Source: Bradyrhizobium algeriense
GTDB lineage: Bacteria > Pseudomonadota > Alphaproteobacteria > Rhizobiales > Xanthobacteraceae
Direction of reading: 5' to 3'
Length of the DNA stretch: 64,000 nucleotides
Assembly: GCF_036924595.1 (NCBI RefSeq)
Contig: NZ_JAZHRV010000001.1
Location: forward strand, 6,599,501 to 6,663,500
This document shows, one piece after another, positions 1 through 9,307 of this stretch. A program made the position numbers and the translations under genes. The notes under the pieces were generated by a model. That model made no database searches. It was not told the origin of the DNA and was given only the letters and a program-made list of their open reading frames with translations. Every line of letters starts with the position of its first letter. The first letter of the stretch is position 1.

Positions 1-842
1 TCGACGATATCGTGCACCGTCGAATCCTTGCCATGGGCGCAATGCTGCGTCGCTCCCAGCCCGATCCGCCCCCGGGCAAGTCCGGTCATCGTCATGCCGT
101 CGATGCCGTGCTGCCAGCGGATCTTCTTCTCGATGTCGGTGACATAGGCCCAGGCAATCGCCGGCGGCACCGGCAGGTCACATTCCATCGATTCGAAAGC
201 CAAGGGCTCGTCGTGCTGCACCACAACGCGGCGCGTCGTGCGCCATCGCGCAAAGATTGGGGCTAGATCGTAGACGTAACAAACCGTGTCGCCGAACTCG
301 CCAAGGTTCTCGACATGACGGATCGCACTAGCGAAGAAATCCGGCAGGCCGATCGCGTTTGCCGCCTGCTCCGTCACCAGCGCGTAAGCCTTGATGCCGG
401 TCGCCGCCGTCACTGAGTTCTTCATCAGCCGGTGCAGACGGATCACCTCCGCGCCCTGCAGTTCGGTACGTCCCGCCATCTCCTGCGTGGCATAGGTGCC
501 GTGATGCAGGAAGAATTTCAGATCGAGCTGGTTCATGTTGCGGCATGCGTTGCAGGTGCATGTCGTGTTCAGGCGCATGGCGCCGAGCGTATTGGCAAAA
601 CTGCAATAGATGCGTTCGATCGCATCGAGCGGAAACTGGCGCTGCGGCAGATTCGCGTCGGGCAGATAGGTCAGCACCGCGTCGCCCTGCAGGTTGGACA
701 GGATGATTGGCGGCTTGATCTCGGCAAAAATGCTCTTGAACAGCGCATCGAGAATTCCCTGCGCATGCTCGAGCTCGGAGCGAGTGAGGAACATGGTGTA
801 GCCGGTAATATCGGCAATGAGCAGAAAGCCCTGTTGCGCCAT
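1..842 (-). CDS. DUF2652 / adenylate-cyclase-like protein with SRPBCC-like C-terminus (partial)
   Basis: This minus-strand reading frame is open from an ATG at 842 to the window edge, so the C-terminus is missing; about 280 residues are visible. The N-terminus reads MAQQGFLLIADITGYTMFL, the opening typical of DUF2652 proteins, which are related to class III nucleotide cyclases. A cysteine cluster (TCTCNAC) sits near residue 95. After about residue 220 the pattern resembles an SRPBCC (START-like) ligand-binding domain, with PVPPAIAWAYVTDIEKKIRW. Such proteins may bind or sense a small ligand. Catalytic activity cannot be judged from this fragment. The family call rests on recognition of the N-terminus; the SRPBCC part is less certain. 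Confidence 0.65.
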   Translation of the reverse strand, partial: MAQQGFLLIADITGYTMFLTRSELEHAQGILDALFKSIFAEIKPPIILSNLQGDAVLTYLPDANLPQRQFPLDAIERIYCSFANTLGAMRLNTTCTCNACRNMNQLDLKFFLHHGTYATQEMAGRTELQGAEVIRLHRLMKNSVTAATGIKAYALVTEQAANAIGLPDFFASAIRHVENLGEFGDTVCYVYDLAPIFARWRTTRRVVVQHDEPLAFESMECDLPVPPAIAWAYVTDIEKKIRWQHGIDGMTMTGLARGRIGLGATQHCAHGKDSTVHDIV

Positions 843-1011
843 GGCGTGTACTCCCGGAGGATTACGACGCGAAATGCGGCCAGTTTAGCAGAAAGTTGCG
901 GTCCGCGCGCCGGAGAATGAGAGGTATTCCCGTCCCCGCCTTGCTCCGCGAGGCTCGATAAGCCACCATCCTCCTGCTCAGATCATAACTACAAAAGAGC
1001 GAAGGAAACGC

Positions 1012-2247
1012 ATGAGCAAGTCCTCCGGATTTTCCTACGGCTGGGTCGTCGTCGCTGTGGGCGCGCTGATGACATGCGTCGCGTTCGGGTCGATGCTGTC
1101 GCTGGCCGTGTTCCTGCAGCCGATTTCGGAAGCGATGGGCTGGTCGCGCAGCGGCGTCTCGGCGGCGGCCACGATCGACTTTCTTGCGATGGGGGTGGCG
1201 GCGTTCTTCTGGGGCGCCTTGTCCGACCGGTTTGGTACCCGCACCGTCGTGCTATCAGGCACGCTGTTGCTGGGAGCCGGCTTGATCGCGGCGAGCCAGG
1301 CCACCATGCTCTGGCAATTTCAGTTGGCGTTCGGCGTCCTGATCGGGATTGCCGCCGGCAGTTTCTACGCGCCGATGATGGCAGCCGCGAGCGCCTGGAT
1401 CGAGGATCAGCGCAGCCTCGCGGTTGCGCTGGTGTCGGCTGGCATGGGCGTGGCGCCGCTGACGGTTGCGCCGTTCGCGAGCTGGCTGATCACCACTTAC
1501 GACTGGCGCACGGCGATGCTGGTGATCGGCATCGTGGCACTGGCGCTGCTGATTCCGGCTTCGCTGCTGGTGCGCCCGGCGCCGCAGGCCGCGGCGTCTG
1601 CAACAGCAGGCGTGGACGGCGCGCCTGACGTGCAGTGGACGGCCGCTCAGGCATTCAAAACCCCGCAATTCATCACGCTCGCGCTCGCGCATTTCGCCTG
1701 CTGCGCGGCGCATTCGGGGCCGATCTTCCACATGGTGAGCTACGCCATGGTCTGCGGCATCGCGCCGCTAACCGCCGTCACCGTCTATAGTCTTGCCGGG
1801 TTCTCCGGTCTTGGCGGCCGTCTGCTGCTTGGCGCGCTGGCCGATCGAATCGGTGCCAAGCACGTATTGGTCGGCGGCCTGTTCGTGCAGGCCTTGTCGG
1901 TCGCGAGCTATCTCGCCGTCGGCCAGCTCGGCGAATTCTATGCGCTGTCGGTGGTGTTCGGCCTCGCCTATGGCGGCGTGATGCCGCTCTACGCGGTTCT
2001 GGTGCGCGAATATTTCGGCGCGCGGATCATGGGCACAGTGTTCGGCGCCGTCTCCGCCTTTGCGAGCCTTGGCATGGCGCTGGGGCCGTTGGCCGGCGGA
2101 TGGGTGTTCGACACCTTCCACGCCTATAACTGGCTCTATGTCGGCTCTTTTGCGATCGGAATAGCGGCGGTAGCGGTAGCGCTCAGCTTCCCGTCGACAA
2201 AGCGGCCATCGCAGCCGTCGCTGGGTCTCGGCCGCGCAGCGGCGTGA
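1012..2247 (+). CDS. MFS transporter
   Basis: A 411-residue integral membrane protein with about 12 hydrophobic segments. The loop GALSDRFGTRTVVLSG after the second or third segment matches the MFS signature (G-x-L-x-D-R-x-G), and a related GALADRIGAKHVLVGG repeat occurs in the second half. An internal hydrophilic linker near residues 190-205 separates the two six-helix halves. The ATG at 1012 follows GAAGGAAACGC, an acceptable ribosome-binding site. It resembles the oxalate/formate or monocarboxylate-type MFS group; the substrate is not determinable. The next gene on the same strand, a flavoprotein of the acyl-CoA dehydrogenase type, starts about 100 bp downstream, so the two may serve the same catabolic role. 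Confidence 0.85.
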   Translation: MSKSSGFSYGWVVVAVGALMTCVAFGSMLSLAVFLQPISEAMGWSRSGVSAAATIDFLAMGVAAFFWGALSDRFGTRTVVLSGTLLLGAGLIAASQATMLWQFQLAFGVLIGIAAGSFYAPMMAAASAWIEDQRSLAVALVSAGMGVAPLTVAPFASWLITTYDWRTAMLVIGIVALALLIPASLLVRPAPQAAASATAGVDGAPDVQWTAAQAFKTPQFITLALAHFACCAAHSGPIFHMVSYAMVCGIAPLTAVTVYSLAGFSGLGGRLLLGALADRIGAKHVLVGGLFVQALSVASYLAVGQLGEFYALSVVFGLAYGGVMPLYAVLVREYFGARIMGTVFGAVSAFASLGMALGPLAGGWVFDTFHAYNWLYVGSFAIGIAAVAVALSFPSTKRPSQPSLGLGRAAA

Positions 2248-2274
2248 GGAGGAAGCCGGAAGACTGCCTGTCCA

Positions 2275-2294
2275 CGCCGCCTTGATCGGCGGCG
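2275..2294 (+). terminator. Short GC-rich hairpin after the MFS gene
   Basis: CGCCGCC (2275-2281) and GGCGGCG (2288-2294) are perfect inverted repeats around a 6-base loop, 27 bases after the MFS stop codon. There is no T-run, so this is at best a weak or Rho-assisted terminator, or a chance GC-rich palindrome. Confidence 0.3.
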
Positions 2295-2347
2295 GCGGAT
2301 GGGCCACCATCACTGTTGCTCCGGAGAACAAGAAAACGCGAGGAAGC

Positions 2348-3520
2348 ATGAACAAGCCTCCCGGCATCGACCTGGTCGAGCGCGCGCGGGCACTCGCGCC
2401 GCTGATCGCTCGCGACGCCGACGAGATCGAGCGGACGCGGCGGCTGACATCAGCGGTGACACAGGCGCTGATCGAGAACGGGCTTTATCGCGCGCTGCTG
2501 CCGAAGAGTTTTGGCGGCATCGAGGCTTCGCTGGAAGCGTTCATGCAGATGCAGGAGGAGATCGCCAAGGCCGATGCCTCGACCGCGTGGTGCCTTGGCC
2601 AGTGCAGCGTCTGCGCCATGACCGCGGCCTATCTCGATCCTGATGCGGCCAACGAGATCTTCAATGTCGCACCCGGCATTCTGGCCTGGGGCGCGATCAA
2701 TCATGAAGTGCAGGCGGTTCCGGGCGGCTACAAGGCGAGCGCGCGCTGGGATTTTGCCTCCGGATCGCGGCAGGCAAGCTGGCTGGGCGCCCATGTCCGC
2801 GTCGTCGAGGCCGATGGCACGCCGCGGCGCAAGCCGGATGGTTCGCCGGAGATCCGCACCATCCTGTTTCCGGTGACCAGCGCCACGATGTACGACGTCT
2901 GGGAGGTGATCGGCCTGCGCGGCACCGGCACCGATTCCTATTCGGTCGACAATCTCTTCATACCCGAAAAATTCGCAGCACTTCGCGACGAACCGCAAGC
3001 CCGGCGCGAAAACGGGCCGCTGTACAAGCTTTCCACCAACATGGTGTTCGGCATGGGCTTTGCAGCAACCTCGCTCGGCGTCGCCCGCGCGACGCTTGAT
3101 GCGGCGATCGACCTTGCCCGCGCCAAGACCCCGCAGGCGCAGAAGCCGATGCGCGACAACAATGCCGTGCAGGGATTGATCGGCCGCACCGAGGCGAGCC
3201 TGCGTGCCGCGCGCGCCTATCTCTACGCGACCGCGGCCGAAGTCTGGCGCGACCTTTCGCGCGGCGAGGCCACCACGGAGGCGCATCGCATCGCGCTTCG
3301 CATTGCCACCACCTGGACCATCCATCAATCGGCGGCCGTGGTTGACACCGCCTATCACATGGCCGGCGCCACGGCCGTGTTCAACGCCAACAAGTTCGAG
3401 CGCCGCTTTCGCGACATGCACGCGATCGCGCAACAGATCCAGGGCCGCGACGCCCATTATGAAGATGCCGGCAAGGCAATCCTGTCAGGCAATCTCGATA
3501 CACCGCCGACGATGCGGTAA
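2348..3520 (+). CDS. Acyl-CoA dehydrogenase family flavin-dependent monooxygenase
   Basis: 390 residues. The fold is that of acyl-CoA dehydrogenases of the HsaA/DszC/flavin-hydroxylase branch: an N-terminal helical part (LVERARALAPLIARDADEIE), a middle beta part with ASTAWCLGQCSVCAM and WEVIGLRGTGTDSYSV, and a C-terminal helical domain of the Acyl-CoA_dh_2 type. Such enzymes take reduced FMN or FAD from a partner reductase and hydroxylate aromatic or polycyclic substrates, or desulfurise them. The start at 2348 was chosen over an upstream in-frame ATG at 2282 because GAGGAAGC directly precedes it and homology begins there. No flavin reductase is adjacent. The substrate is unknown. Confidence 0.8.
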   Translation: MNKPPGIDLVERARALAPLIARDADEIERTRRLTSAVTQALIENGLYRALLPKSFGGIEASLEAFMQMQEEIAKADASTAWCLGQCSVCAMTAAYLDPDAANEIFNVAPGILAWGAINHEVQAVPGGYKASARWDFASGSRQASWLGAHVRVVEADGTPRRKPDGSPEIRTILFPVTSATMYDVWEVIGLRGTGTDSYSVDNLFIPEKFAALRDEPQARRENGPLYKLSTNMVFGMGFAATSLGVARATLDAAIDLARAKTPQAQKPMRDNNAVQGLIGRTEASLRAARAYLYATAAEVWRDLSRGEATTEAHRIALRIATTWTIHQSAAVVDTAYHMAGATAVFNANKFERRFRDMHAIAQQIQGRDAHYEDAGKAILSGNLDTPPTMR

Positions 3521-3624
3521 CGGATTCTTAATCCGTAGTTCTACGGACCGGCTCGCACCCCTGTTGTTAAATAATTCATGAAATCTCTTAACGAGCCTCG
3601 TCCGCTGGAGCTTCCGTATTTCTC

Positions 3625-5592
3625 ATGTTCAAAATTCGTTCGATCGCCGTTCGGCTGATCCTCGCCATTTCGCTGACGGTAGCCGTCGCCTGCGGCATCC
3701 TTGGAACCTTCTCGATCATCCAGCAACGCTCGCTAACGCAGCTCGCACTCGATCAGCAGCTCAAACTGCAATACGACAGCGTCATCGCCGCCATCGACTA
3801 TGAGGGGCGCGCCGCGCTTGCGGTCTCAACCGTGATCGCATCCTTGCCGCCGGTCGCTGACGCCATAGCAAAGGGCGACCGCGACGGATTAGGCAAGCTG
3901 CTTGGCGAGGCCATGGAGCCGATGAAGGCGCAAGGCATCCCGTTGATTTCGTTCTGGCGGGCGCCCGCGATTTCCTTTTACCGCGTCCATGCGCCGAAGG
4001 TGTTCGACGACGATGCTTCCGCGCGGCGTTCCACGGTGGTCGAAGCGATAAAGACCGGCAAAACCATCGTCGGCGTCGAGCCCGGTCGCGAGGCGCTCTC
4101 GATCTTCGGCATGACGCCGATCGTGCGCGACGGCAAGACGCTGGCCAATGTCGACGTCGGCGCCGCCTTCGGCAAGGAATTCGTCGATCGCGCCAAGAAG
4201 CGCTTTGGCATCGACCTTGCGGTCTATTCGTTCGACGGCAAGGACTTCAAGAAGCTATCCTCGACCTTCGGCGACGAAGTGGTCGCGACATCAGGCGAAT
4301 TGAAGGGCGTGTTCGACGGCCAGCCGTTGCGCCGGGACGCCACGATCGGCGGACGCCCCTCCGCGCTCTATCTCGGGCAGATCAAGAATTACGCCGGCCA
4401 GCCGGTCGGCATTCTGGAAGTCATCAAGGATACGACCGAGTACGAGGCCGCAGCGGCGAACTCGCAGCGCAACCTTATCCTCGGCACGATCGCGATCCTG
4501 TTTGGCGCAATCGTGCTGGCGTTCCTGCTCGGTCGCGGCCTGTCGCGCCCATTGGCCGCGATCACCGCGGTCATGAACCGCCTTTCCGGCGGCGAGATCG
4601 ACGTCACGATCCCCGGCAGCGAGCGCCGGGATGAACTCGGCACCATGGCGAGCGCAGTCGACGTGTTCCGCCGCAGCATGATCGAGTCGCGCAGCATGCG
4701 CGAGGCGCAGGAGGCCACCAAGCAGCAGTCCGAACTCGAGAAGAAGGCGCTGCAGCGTCAGATGGCCGATCGTTTCGAGACCGACGTCAAGAGCGTCGTC
4801 GCCACGGTCGCCCGCGCAACCACCGAGATGCAGCGTGTGGCCGGCGAGATCGCGACCAGCGTGAACGGCACCTCGCAGCGGGCCGCCGCAGCCGCAGCCG
4901 CCTCCGACGAGGCGTCTGGCAGCGTCAACGCGGTTGCCGCCGCGACCGAACAACTGGCATCCTCGGTGGCCGAGATCGGCCGTCAGGTCACCCATTCCAG
5001 CCAGGTCGCCGACAACGCCGTGGTCAAGGCCGGACAGACCACCGAAATGGTGAGCAGCCTGGCCTCGGCCGCCGAAAAGATCGGCGATGTGCTTCGCCTG
5101 ATCGGGGCGATTGCCAGCCAGACCAATTTGCTGGCGCTGAACGCGACCATCGAGGCCGCGCGTGCCGGCGAGGCCGGCAGAGGCTTTGCCGTCGTCGCAT
5201 CGGAGGTCAAGGGGCTCGCCAGCCAGACCGCGAAGGCGACCGAGGAAATCGCCGGACAGGTGGCTGCAATCCAGTCGGCCACCGGTGACTGCGTCACGGC
5301 GATCAGCGGCATCAGCGACACCATCCGCGAAATCAGCGCGATCGCCACCACCATCGCCGCAGCCGTGGAAGAGCAGGATTCGGCGACGCGGGAAATCGCC
5401 CGCAGCGTACAGCAGGCCGCCACCGGCACCGGCGAAGTCTCGCTCAACGTGACCGGCGCCAGCCAGTCCGCCAACCAGTCCCGGACACTGGCCGATAACG
5501 TGGCGACCGCGACCAACCAGCTCAGCCAGCAGGCCGATGCGCTGAATAAAAGCGTCGACACGTTCCTGGCGGGCCTGCGCGACGCCGCGTAG
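3625..5592 (+). CDS. Methyl-accepting chemotaxis protein with periplasmic cache-type sensor
   Basis: 655 residues. A first membrane helix lies at about residues 9-30 and a second at about 285-310. Between them is a periplasmic sensor region of some 250 residues of double- or single-cache type ([16 protein letters not shown]). A HAMP linker follows ([19 protein letters not shown]), then a long coiled-coil signalling domain whose hairpin tip, [20 protein letters not shown], is the hallmark that contacts CheA and CheW. The receptor senses an unidentified ligand and modulates flagellar rotation. It stands alone without che genes, as is common for rhizobial receptors. The start at 3625 places the first membrane segment correctly. 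Confidence 0.92.
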   Translation: MFKIRSIAVRLILAISLTVAVACGILGTFSIIQQRSLTQLALDQQLKLQYDSVIAAIDYEGRAALAVSTVIASLPPVADAIAKGDRDGLGKLLGEAMEPMKAQGIPLISFWRAPAISFYRVHAPKVFDDDASARRSTVVEAIKTGKTIVGVEPGREALSIFGMTPIVRDGKTLANVDVGAAFGKEFVDRAKKRFGIDLAVYSFDGKDFKKLSSTFGDEVVATSGELKGVFDGQPLRRDATIGGRPSALYLGQIKNYAGQPVGILEVIKDTTEYEAAAANSQRNLILGTIAILFGAIVLAFLLGRGLSRPLAAITAVMNRLSGGEIDVTIPGSERRDELGTMASAVDVFRRSMIESRSMREAQEATKQQSELEKKALQRQMADRFETDVKSVVATVARATTEMQRVAGEIATSVNGTSQRAAAAAAASDEASGSVNAVAAATEQLASSVAEIGRQVTHSSQVADNAVVKAGQTTEMVSSLASAAEKIGDVLRLIGAIASQTNLLALNATIEAARAGEAGRGFAVVASEVKGLASQTAKATEEIAGQVAAIQSATGDCVTAISGISDTIREISAIATTIAAAVEEQDSATREIARSVQQAATGTGEVSLNVTGASQSANQSRTLADNVATATNQLSQQADALNKSVDTFLAGLRDAA

Positions 5593-5689
5593 TCATTCGA
5601 AACGGCAGGCCGTCTCCCGTCGCGTTCGGAACCCCCTCGCTGGGCCTGCGTTGCTTCTTCAGCAGCCGCAACAACGAGGGAGATACGGC

Positions 5690-6088
5690 ATGCCCCGTGG
5701 TGACAAGTCCAGCTACACGAACAAACAGAAACGCAAGGCCGAGTATATCGAGGAAGGCTACGAGAAGCGCGGCATCAGCAAGGACGAAGCCGAGCGGCGC
5801 GCCTGGGCGACCGTCAACAAGGAAACCGGCGGCGGCAACAAGAGCGGCTCGGGCCGCGGCGTCAAGGACACCAATGTGGCGGCGAAAAAGGGCGGCCGGA
5901 TCGGCGGGCCGCGTGGTGGCAAGGCCGCTGCGAGCCGGCCCGCAGCGGCGCGATCGCGCTCGGCCAAGAAGGCGGCTGCAACGCGCAAACGAAAGACGGC
6001 CGCGAGATCCAGCGCCCGCAAGACGACACGATCCGGTGCTCGCAAGACGACGCGGACAGGCGCACGCAAGGCTGCGCGGAAGCGCTAG
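5690..6088 (+). CDS. Small basic protein with histone-H1-like tail
   Basis: 132 residues. The first 50 residues (MPRGDKSSYTNKQKRKAEYI, then EEGYEKRGISKDEAERRAWA) match a conserved bacterial small-protein family sometimes labelled plasmid-stabilisation protein. The rest is low-complexity Ala/Arg/Lys/Ser with repeated SARKTTRS/GARKTTRT units, much like bacterial histone-H1-like proteins. Such tails bind DNA through charge, so a nucleoid-associated role is plausible but inferred. The ATG at 5690 was preferred to an in-frame upstream start at 5651 because GAGGGAGATACGGC precedes it and the family begins with MPRGDKS. Confidence 0.7.
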   Translation: MPRGDKSSYTNKQKRKAEYIEEGYEKRGISKDEAERRAWATVNKETGGGNKSGSGRGVKDTNVAAKKGGRIGGPRGGKAAASRPAAARSRSAKKAAATRKRKTAARSSARKTTRSGARKTTRTGARKAARKR

Positions 6089-6161
6089 CCGCCACTAGTC
6101 GCTTCCGGCTGTCTGTCCGTGCTATGGGTTGTGCGAGCGGCTGATATACACGGAAGGACGG

Positions 6162-6635
6162 ATGAAGAGGCCGACAGCGAAGAAAGCCACAAAGCGCGCC
6201 GTTGCGCGGCCGCGCGGGCATTTTGCAGAGCCCGCGGTGGATGCGATCTTCAGTGCCTACCCCAATCCGGTCAAATCAAAGCTGCTGGCGCTGCGCCGGC
6301 TGATCTTCGATACCGCTGATACCACCGAAGGCGTCGGCGCGCTGGACGAGACGCTGAAATGGGGGCAGCCGAGCTATCTCACCAACGAGAGCAAGAGCGG
6401 CAGCACGATCCGGATCGACCAGGTGAAGGCGGAAGCCGGCCAATACGCCGTCTATTTTCACTGCCAGACCGATCTGGTCGAGACCTTTCGCGAGCTTTAT
6501 CCGGAACTGCGCTATGGCGGCAACCGCAGCATTCTGCTCGACGCCGGCGAGAAGCTGCCCGAGGCGGCGCTACGCCACTGCGTCGCGCTGGCGCTGACGT
6601 ATCACGCGAGGAAGAAGGCGGGACGAGTGAAGTAG
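6162..6635 (+). CDS. DUF1801 domain-containing protein
   Basis: 157 residues. A Lys/Arg-rich N-terminus precedes a DUF1801 (YdhG-like) domain with ALDETLKWGQPSYLT and a later GGNRSILLDAGEKLPEAALR. Members are small cytosolic proteins of unknown biochemical function with a frataxin-like or iron-chaperone-like fold in some homologs. The ATG at 6162 follows GGAAGGACGG, a good ribosome-binding site, and was preferred to the upstream in-frame ATG at 6129. The gene lies 73 bases after the histone-like gene on the same strand. Confidence 0.8.
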   Translation: MKRPTAKKATKRAVARPRGHFAEPAVDAIFSAYPNPVKSKLLALRRLIFDTADTTEGVGALDETLKWGQPSYLTNESKSGSTIRIDQVKAEAGQYAVYFHCQTDLVETFRELYPELRYGGNRSILLDAGEKLPEAALRHCVALALTYHARKKAGRVK

Positions 6636-6641
6636 CCTCCT

Positions 6642-6759
6642 CCGTCATTGCGAGCGAAGCGAAGCAATCCATCTCACCAGACGCTGAGCGGTTGGATTGC
6701 TTCTCGCTTCAGCGCAAAATTGCTACGACAATTTTGTCGCGAGCTCCTCGCGATGACGG
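6642..6759. repeat. Dispersed palindromic intergenic repeat
   Basis: CCGTCATTGCGAG at 6642-6654 and CTCGCGATGACGG at 6747-6759 form 13-base inverted ends with one mismatch. Inside are further inverted pieces (GAAGCAATCCA with TGGATTGCTTC, and AAAATTG with CAATTTT). Elements with these ends are familiar between genes in Bradyrhizobium and Rhodopseudomonas genomes. It sits between convergent genes and could act as a bidirectional terminator or messenger-stabilising structure. Confidence 0.7.
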
Positions 6760-6779
6760 CTGCGAAAGTAGCGCCAGCT

Positions 6780-8990
6780 TCACGCCACCAGCGCCGCGCC
6801 CGCCGGCGAGCTCCAGTTGCCCTGCGTCTTCAACAGGCCCACGATCTCCGCATTGGGCCGCGCGCGGCTGAACAGAAAGCCCTGCCCCTCGTGGCATCCC
6901 TCGTTGCGCAGGCAGTTTACTTCGGCTTCGGTCTCGACGCCTTCCGCCGTGATGGTGACGCCCAGGCCCTTGCCGAGGCTGATGATCGAACGCACGATCG
7001 CCTGCGCGTCGGGGTTGGCGGCGAGGTCGCGCACGAAGGACTGGTCGATCTTGATCTTGTCGAACGGAAAGCTGCGCAGATAGCTCAGGCTGGAATAGCC
7101 GGTGCCGAAATCGTCCATCGAGATGCGAACGCCGAGCGCACGCAGCGCATGCAGCGTCGCCAGCACCTCGCTGCTCTTTTCCAGGAGCAGCGTCTCGGTG
7201 ATCTCGAGCTCCAGGCGTCTCGCCGGCAGGCCGGATTGCTTCAGCGTATCCGTTACCAGTGACAAGAGATTGCCGAGGCGGAACTGCAGCGGCGACAGGT
7301 TGACTGCGACGTGGACGTCGTCGGGCCATTGCGCCGCATCCGTGCAGGCGCGCCGCAGCATCAAACCGCCGACCGCGTTGATCAGTCCAGTCTCCTCCGC
7401 AACGGGAATGAATTCGGCCGGCGAGATCATGCCGCGCTCGGGGTGCGGCCAACGCACCAGCGCTTCGAAGCCGGTGATGCGCCCGCTCGAAAGATCGACC
7501 AGCGGCTGGTAATAGGGCCGCAGCGTATCGCCCTGGACGGCCTCGCGCAGCTCGGTTTCGATCTTGCGGCGGGACTGGGCGCGCGCGTCCATTCCGGCCT
7601 CAAAGAACGAGAATGTGCCGCGCGAATCGTTCTTGGCGCGCGACAATGCGAGGTCGGCGTTCTTCAAAAGCTTCTCGGATTCATCGCCGTCGCCGGGCGA
7701 CATCGCAATGCCGACGCTGGCGCCGATCACGACCGAATGCCCGTCCAGAAGATAGGGATCGCCGATGGCGTCCAGGAGGCGCCTCGCCAGGAACGCTGCA
7801 TCCTCAGGCCGCGTCACCCCGCTCTGGACGATGGCGAATTCGTCGGAGTTGAGCCGGGCCAGCACATCGTCGTCGCGCAGCATCGATCGCAATCGTTTGC
7901 CGACGCCGCGCAGGAGCTTGTCGCCGATGCCATGGCCGAGCGTATCGTTGACCGCCTTGAAATGGTCGAGGCCGAGCACGAGCACCGCCACCTGCTCGGC
8001 GTTGCGGCGTGTGCGCAGCAGGATGTCGTCCATCTGCTGACGCAGCAAATTGCGGTTCGGCAGTCCCGTCAGGCCGTCGTGCTGGGCCATGAAGGTCAGC
8101 CGCGCCTCGGCGCGTTTGCGTTCGGTGGTGTCCATCAGCGCCAGCAGGGCCGCAGGCCGATCGCCGTAAACGAGCTGGCGCGAATAGATCGCCAGATCGA
8201 TCAGCGTACCGTCGGCCCTGACGTGCTTCCAGGTTCGCGCCGCGCGCTCGTCGCCGGTCCACGGCAGTTCGGCGTCGAAGGCCTGCAGGCTGCGGATCGT
8301 CAGCTTCTCGAATTCGCCGCGGCTGTAACCGTAGTGCTGGATCGCAGCGTCGTTGACGGCGAGAATGCGTTCGTCACCCAGCGCGCAGACGATCATCGGA
8401 ACCGGATTGCTGTCGAACAGCAGCCGGAACGAAGCCTCGCGCTGCTTCAATTCGGTGATATCGACGCGCAGGCCGATGATGCCGCCATCCTCGGTCAGGC
8501 GCTCATCGATCAGGATGACGCGGCCATCGGCCAGCGTCTGCTCATGCCGCGCGCCCGGCTGGTACATCTTCTTGAGCCGCGCGGCGATCCATTCTTCCTC
8601 GCGGCCGATCGCTTCCGGGTAGTCGCCGCGCGCGACGCCGAGGCGGATCGTATCCTCCAGCCGCGCGCCGGGCTTGAACAGGTCCGAACTGCGGCGGTAC
8701 ATCTCCGCATATTTCTTGTTCCAGAGAATATAGCGGCCTTCGGCATCGAGAAACACGACGCCCTGCGGCAGGATGTCGATCGCCTCGCACAAGCGCTCGT
8801 GCGATTTGCGCGCCTCGGCAAGCGCTGCGTCGACCTCGGCGCGCTTGCGCGCGATCTCGCCGGCCGCGGCGGACAGGCGACGCTCGCGTTTGGCTGATGG
8901 CTTGGGCACGGGTTTTGCCGGACGACCGCGAAAGCGGACAATCGCCGCCTGCTTGGGCTTCCCTAGAGTTCTTCGCTTCTTCGTCGACAT
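6780..8990 (-). CDS. PAS-GGDEF-EAL cyclic-di-GMP protein, GGDEF motif degenerate
   Basis: 736 residues, cytosolic. A basic N-terminus and a short coiled coil precede two PAS domains (around ILPQGVVFLDAEGRYILWN and RLLFDSNPVPMIVCALGDER). A GGDEF domain (HDGLTGLPNRNLLRQQM) and an EAL domain follow. The signature loop reads NSDEF instead of GGDEF, which suggests little or no diguanylate cyclase activity. The EAL part keeps FEALVRW, MDDFGTGYSSLSYL and KIDQSFV, so it is probably an active c-di-GMP phosphodiesterase, perhaps regulated by GTP binding in the degenerate domain and by PAS ligands. The ATG at 8990 begins MSTKKRRTLGKPK; a longer open frame to 9311 has no domain and was not used. Confidence 0.9.
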   Translation of the reverse strand: MSTKKRRTLGKPKQAAIVRFRGRPAKPVPKPSAKRERRLSAAAGEIARKRAEVDAALAEARKSHERLCEAIDILPQGVVFLDAEGRYILWNKKYAEMYRRSSDLFKPGARLEDTIRLGVARGDYPEAIGREEEWIAARLKKMYQPGARHEQTLADGRVILIDERLTEDGGIIGLRVDITELKQREASFRLLFDSNPVPMIVCALGDERILAVNDAAIQHYGYSRGEFEKLTIRSLQAFDAELPWTGDERAARTWKHVRADGTLIDLAIYSRQLVYGDRPAALLALMDTTERKRAEARLTFMAQHDGLTGLPNRNLLRQQMDDILLRTRRNAEQVAVLVLGLDHFKAVNDTLGHGIGDKLLRGVGKRLRSMLRDDDVLARLNSDEFAIVQSGVTRPEDAAFLARRLLDAIGDPYLLDGHSVVIGASVGIAMSPGDGDESEKLLKNADLALSRAKNDSRGTFSFFEAGMDARAQSRRKIETELREAVQGDTLRPYYQPLVDLSSGRITGFEALVRWPHPERGMISPAEFIPVAEETGLINAVGGLMLRRACTDAAQWPDDVHVAVNLSPLQFRLGNLLSLVTDTLKQSGLPARRLELEITETLLLEKSSEVLATLHALRALGVRISMDDFGTGYSSLSYLRSFPFDKIKIDQSFVRDLAANPDAQAIVRSIISLGKGLGVTITAEGVETEAEVNCLRNEGCHEGQGFLFSRARPNAEIVGLLKTQGNWSSPAGAALVA

Positions 8991-9307
8991 CGCTAGGCCT
9001 ACCCCGCGCATTGCTGCGGGCGATGTTTGCAGAAAAGTGTCTGAAAAAAAGGTATCTCCTGCCGCATAAAGGGCTCGTGCGCGCCCGCATTCACTGCCCG
9101 CCGGAAAGGCGGACGCACGCTCTGCGTGTATCGCTTTTGACGAAAATCGCAAGTTAGCAGGGCAAAATCGTCGCGCTCGCGCGGCGGACGTGCGACGCCA
9201 TCCCTGATGCACAAGGAATGCGCGAAACGCCGCGCGTGCGCATGAGTATACGTCAACGATCGACAGGGTTATCGCGCGGTTAAGGGCGGTGGCGGCATAA
9301 CGCCCGT
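8991..9307. other. Intergenic region without a recognised gene
   Basis: About 317 bases between two minus-strand genes. It should hold the promoter of the c-di-GMP gene. No convincing coding region, repeat or operator was seen. Confidence 0.5.

Noticed and set aside
7311..8897. 528-codon plus-strand frame opposite the PAS-GGDEF-EAL gene
   Set aside because: Antisense shadow; Arg/His/Gln-rich product without a domain.
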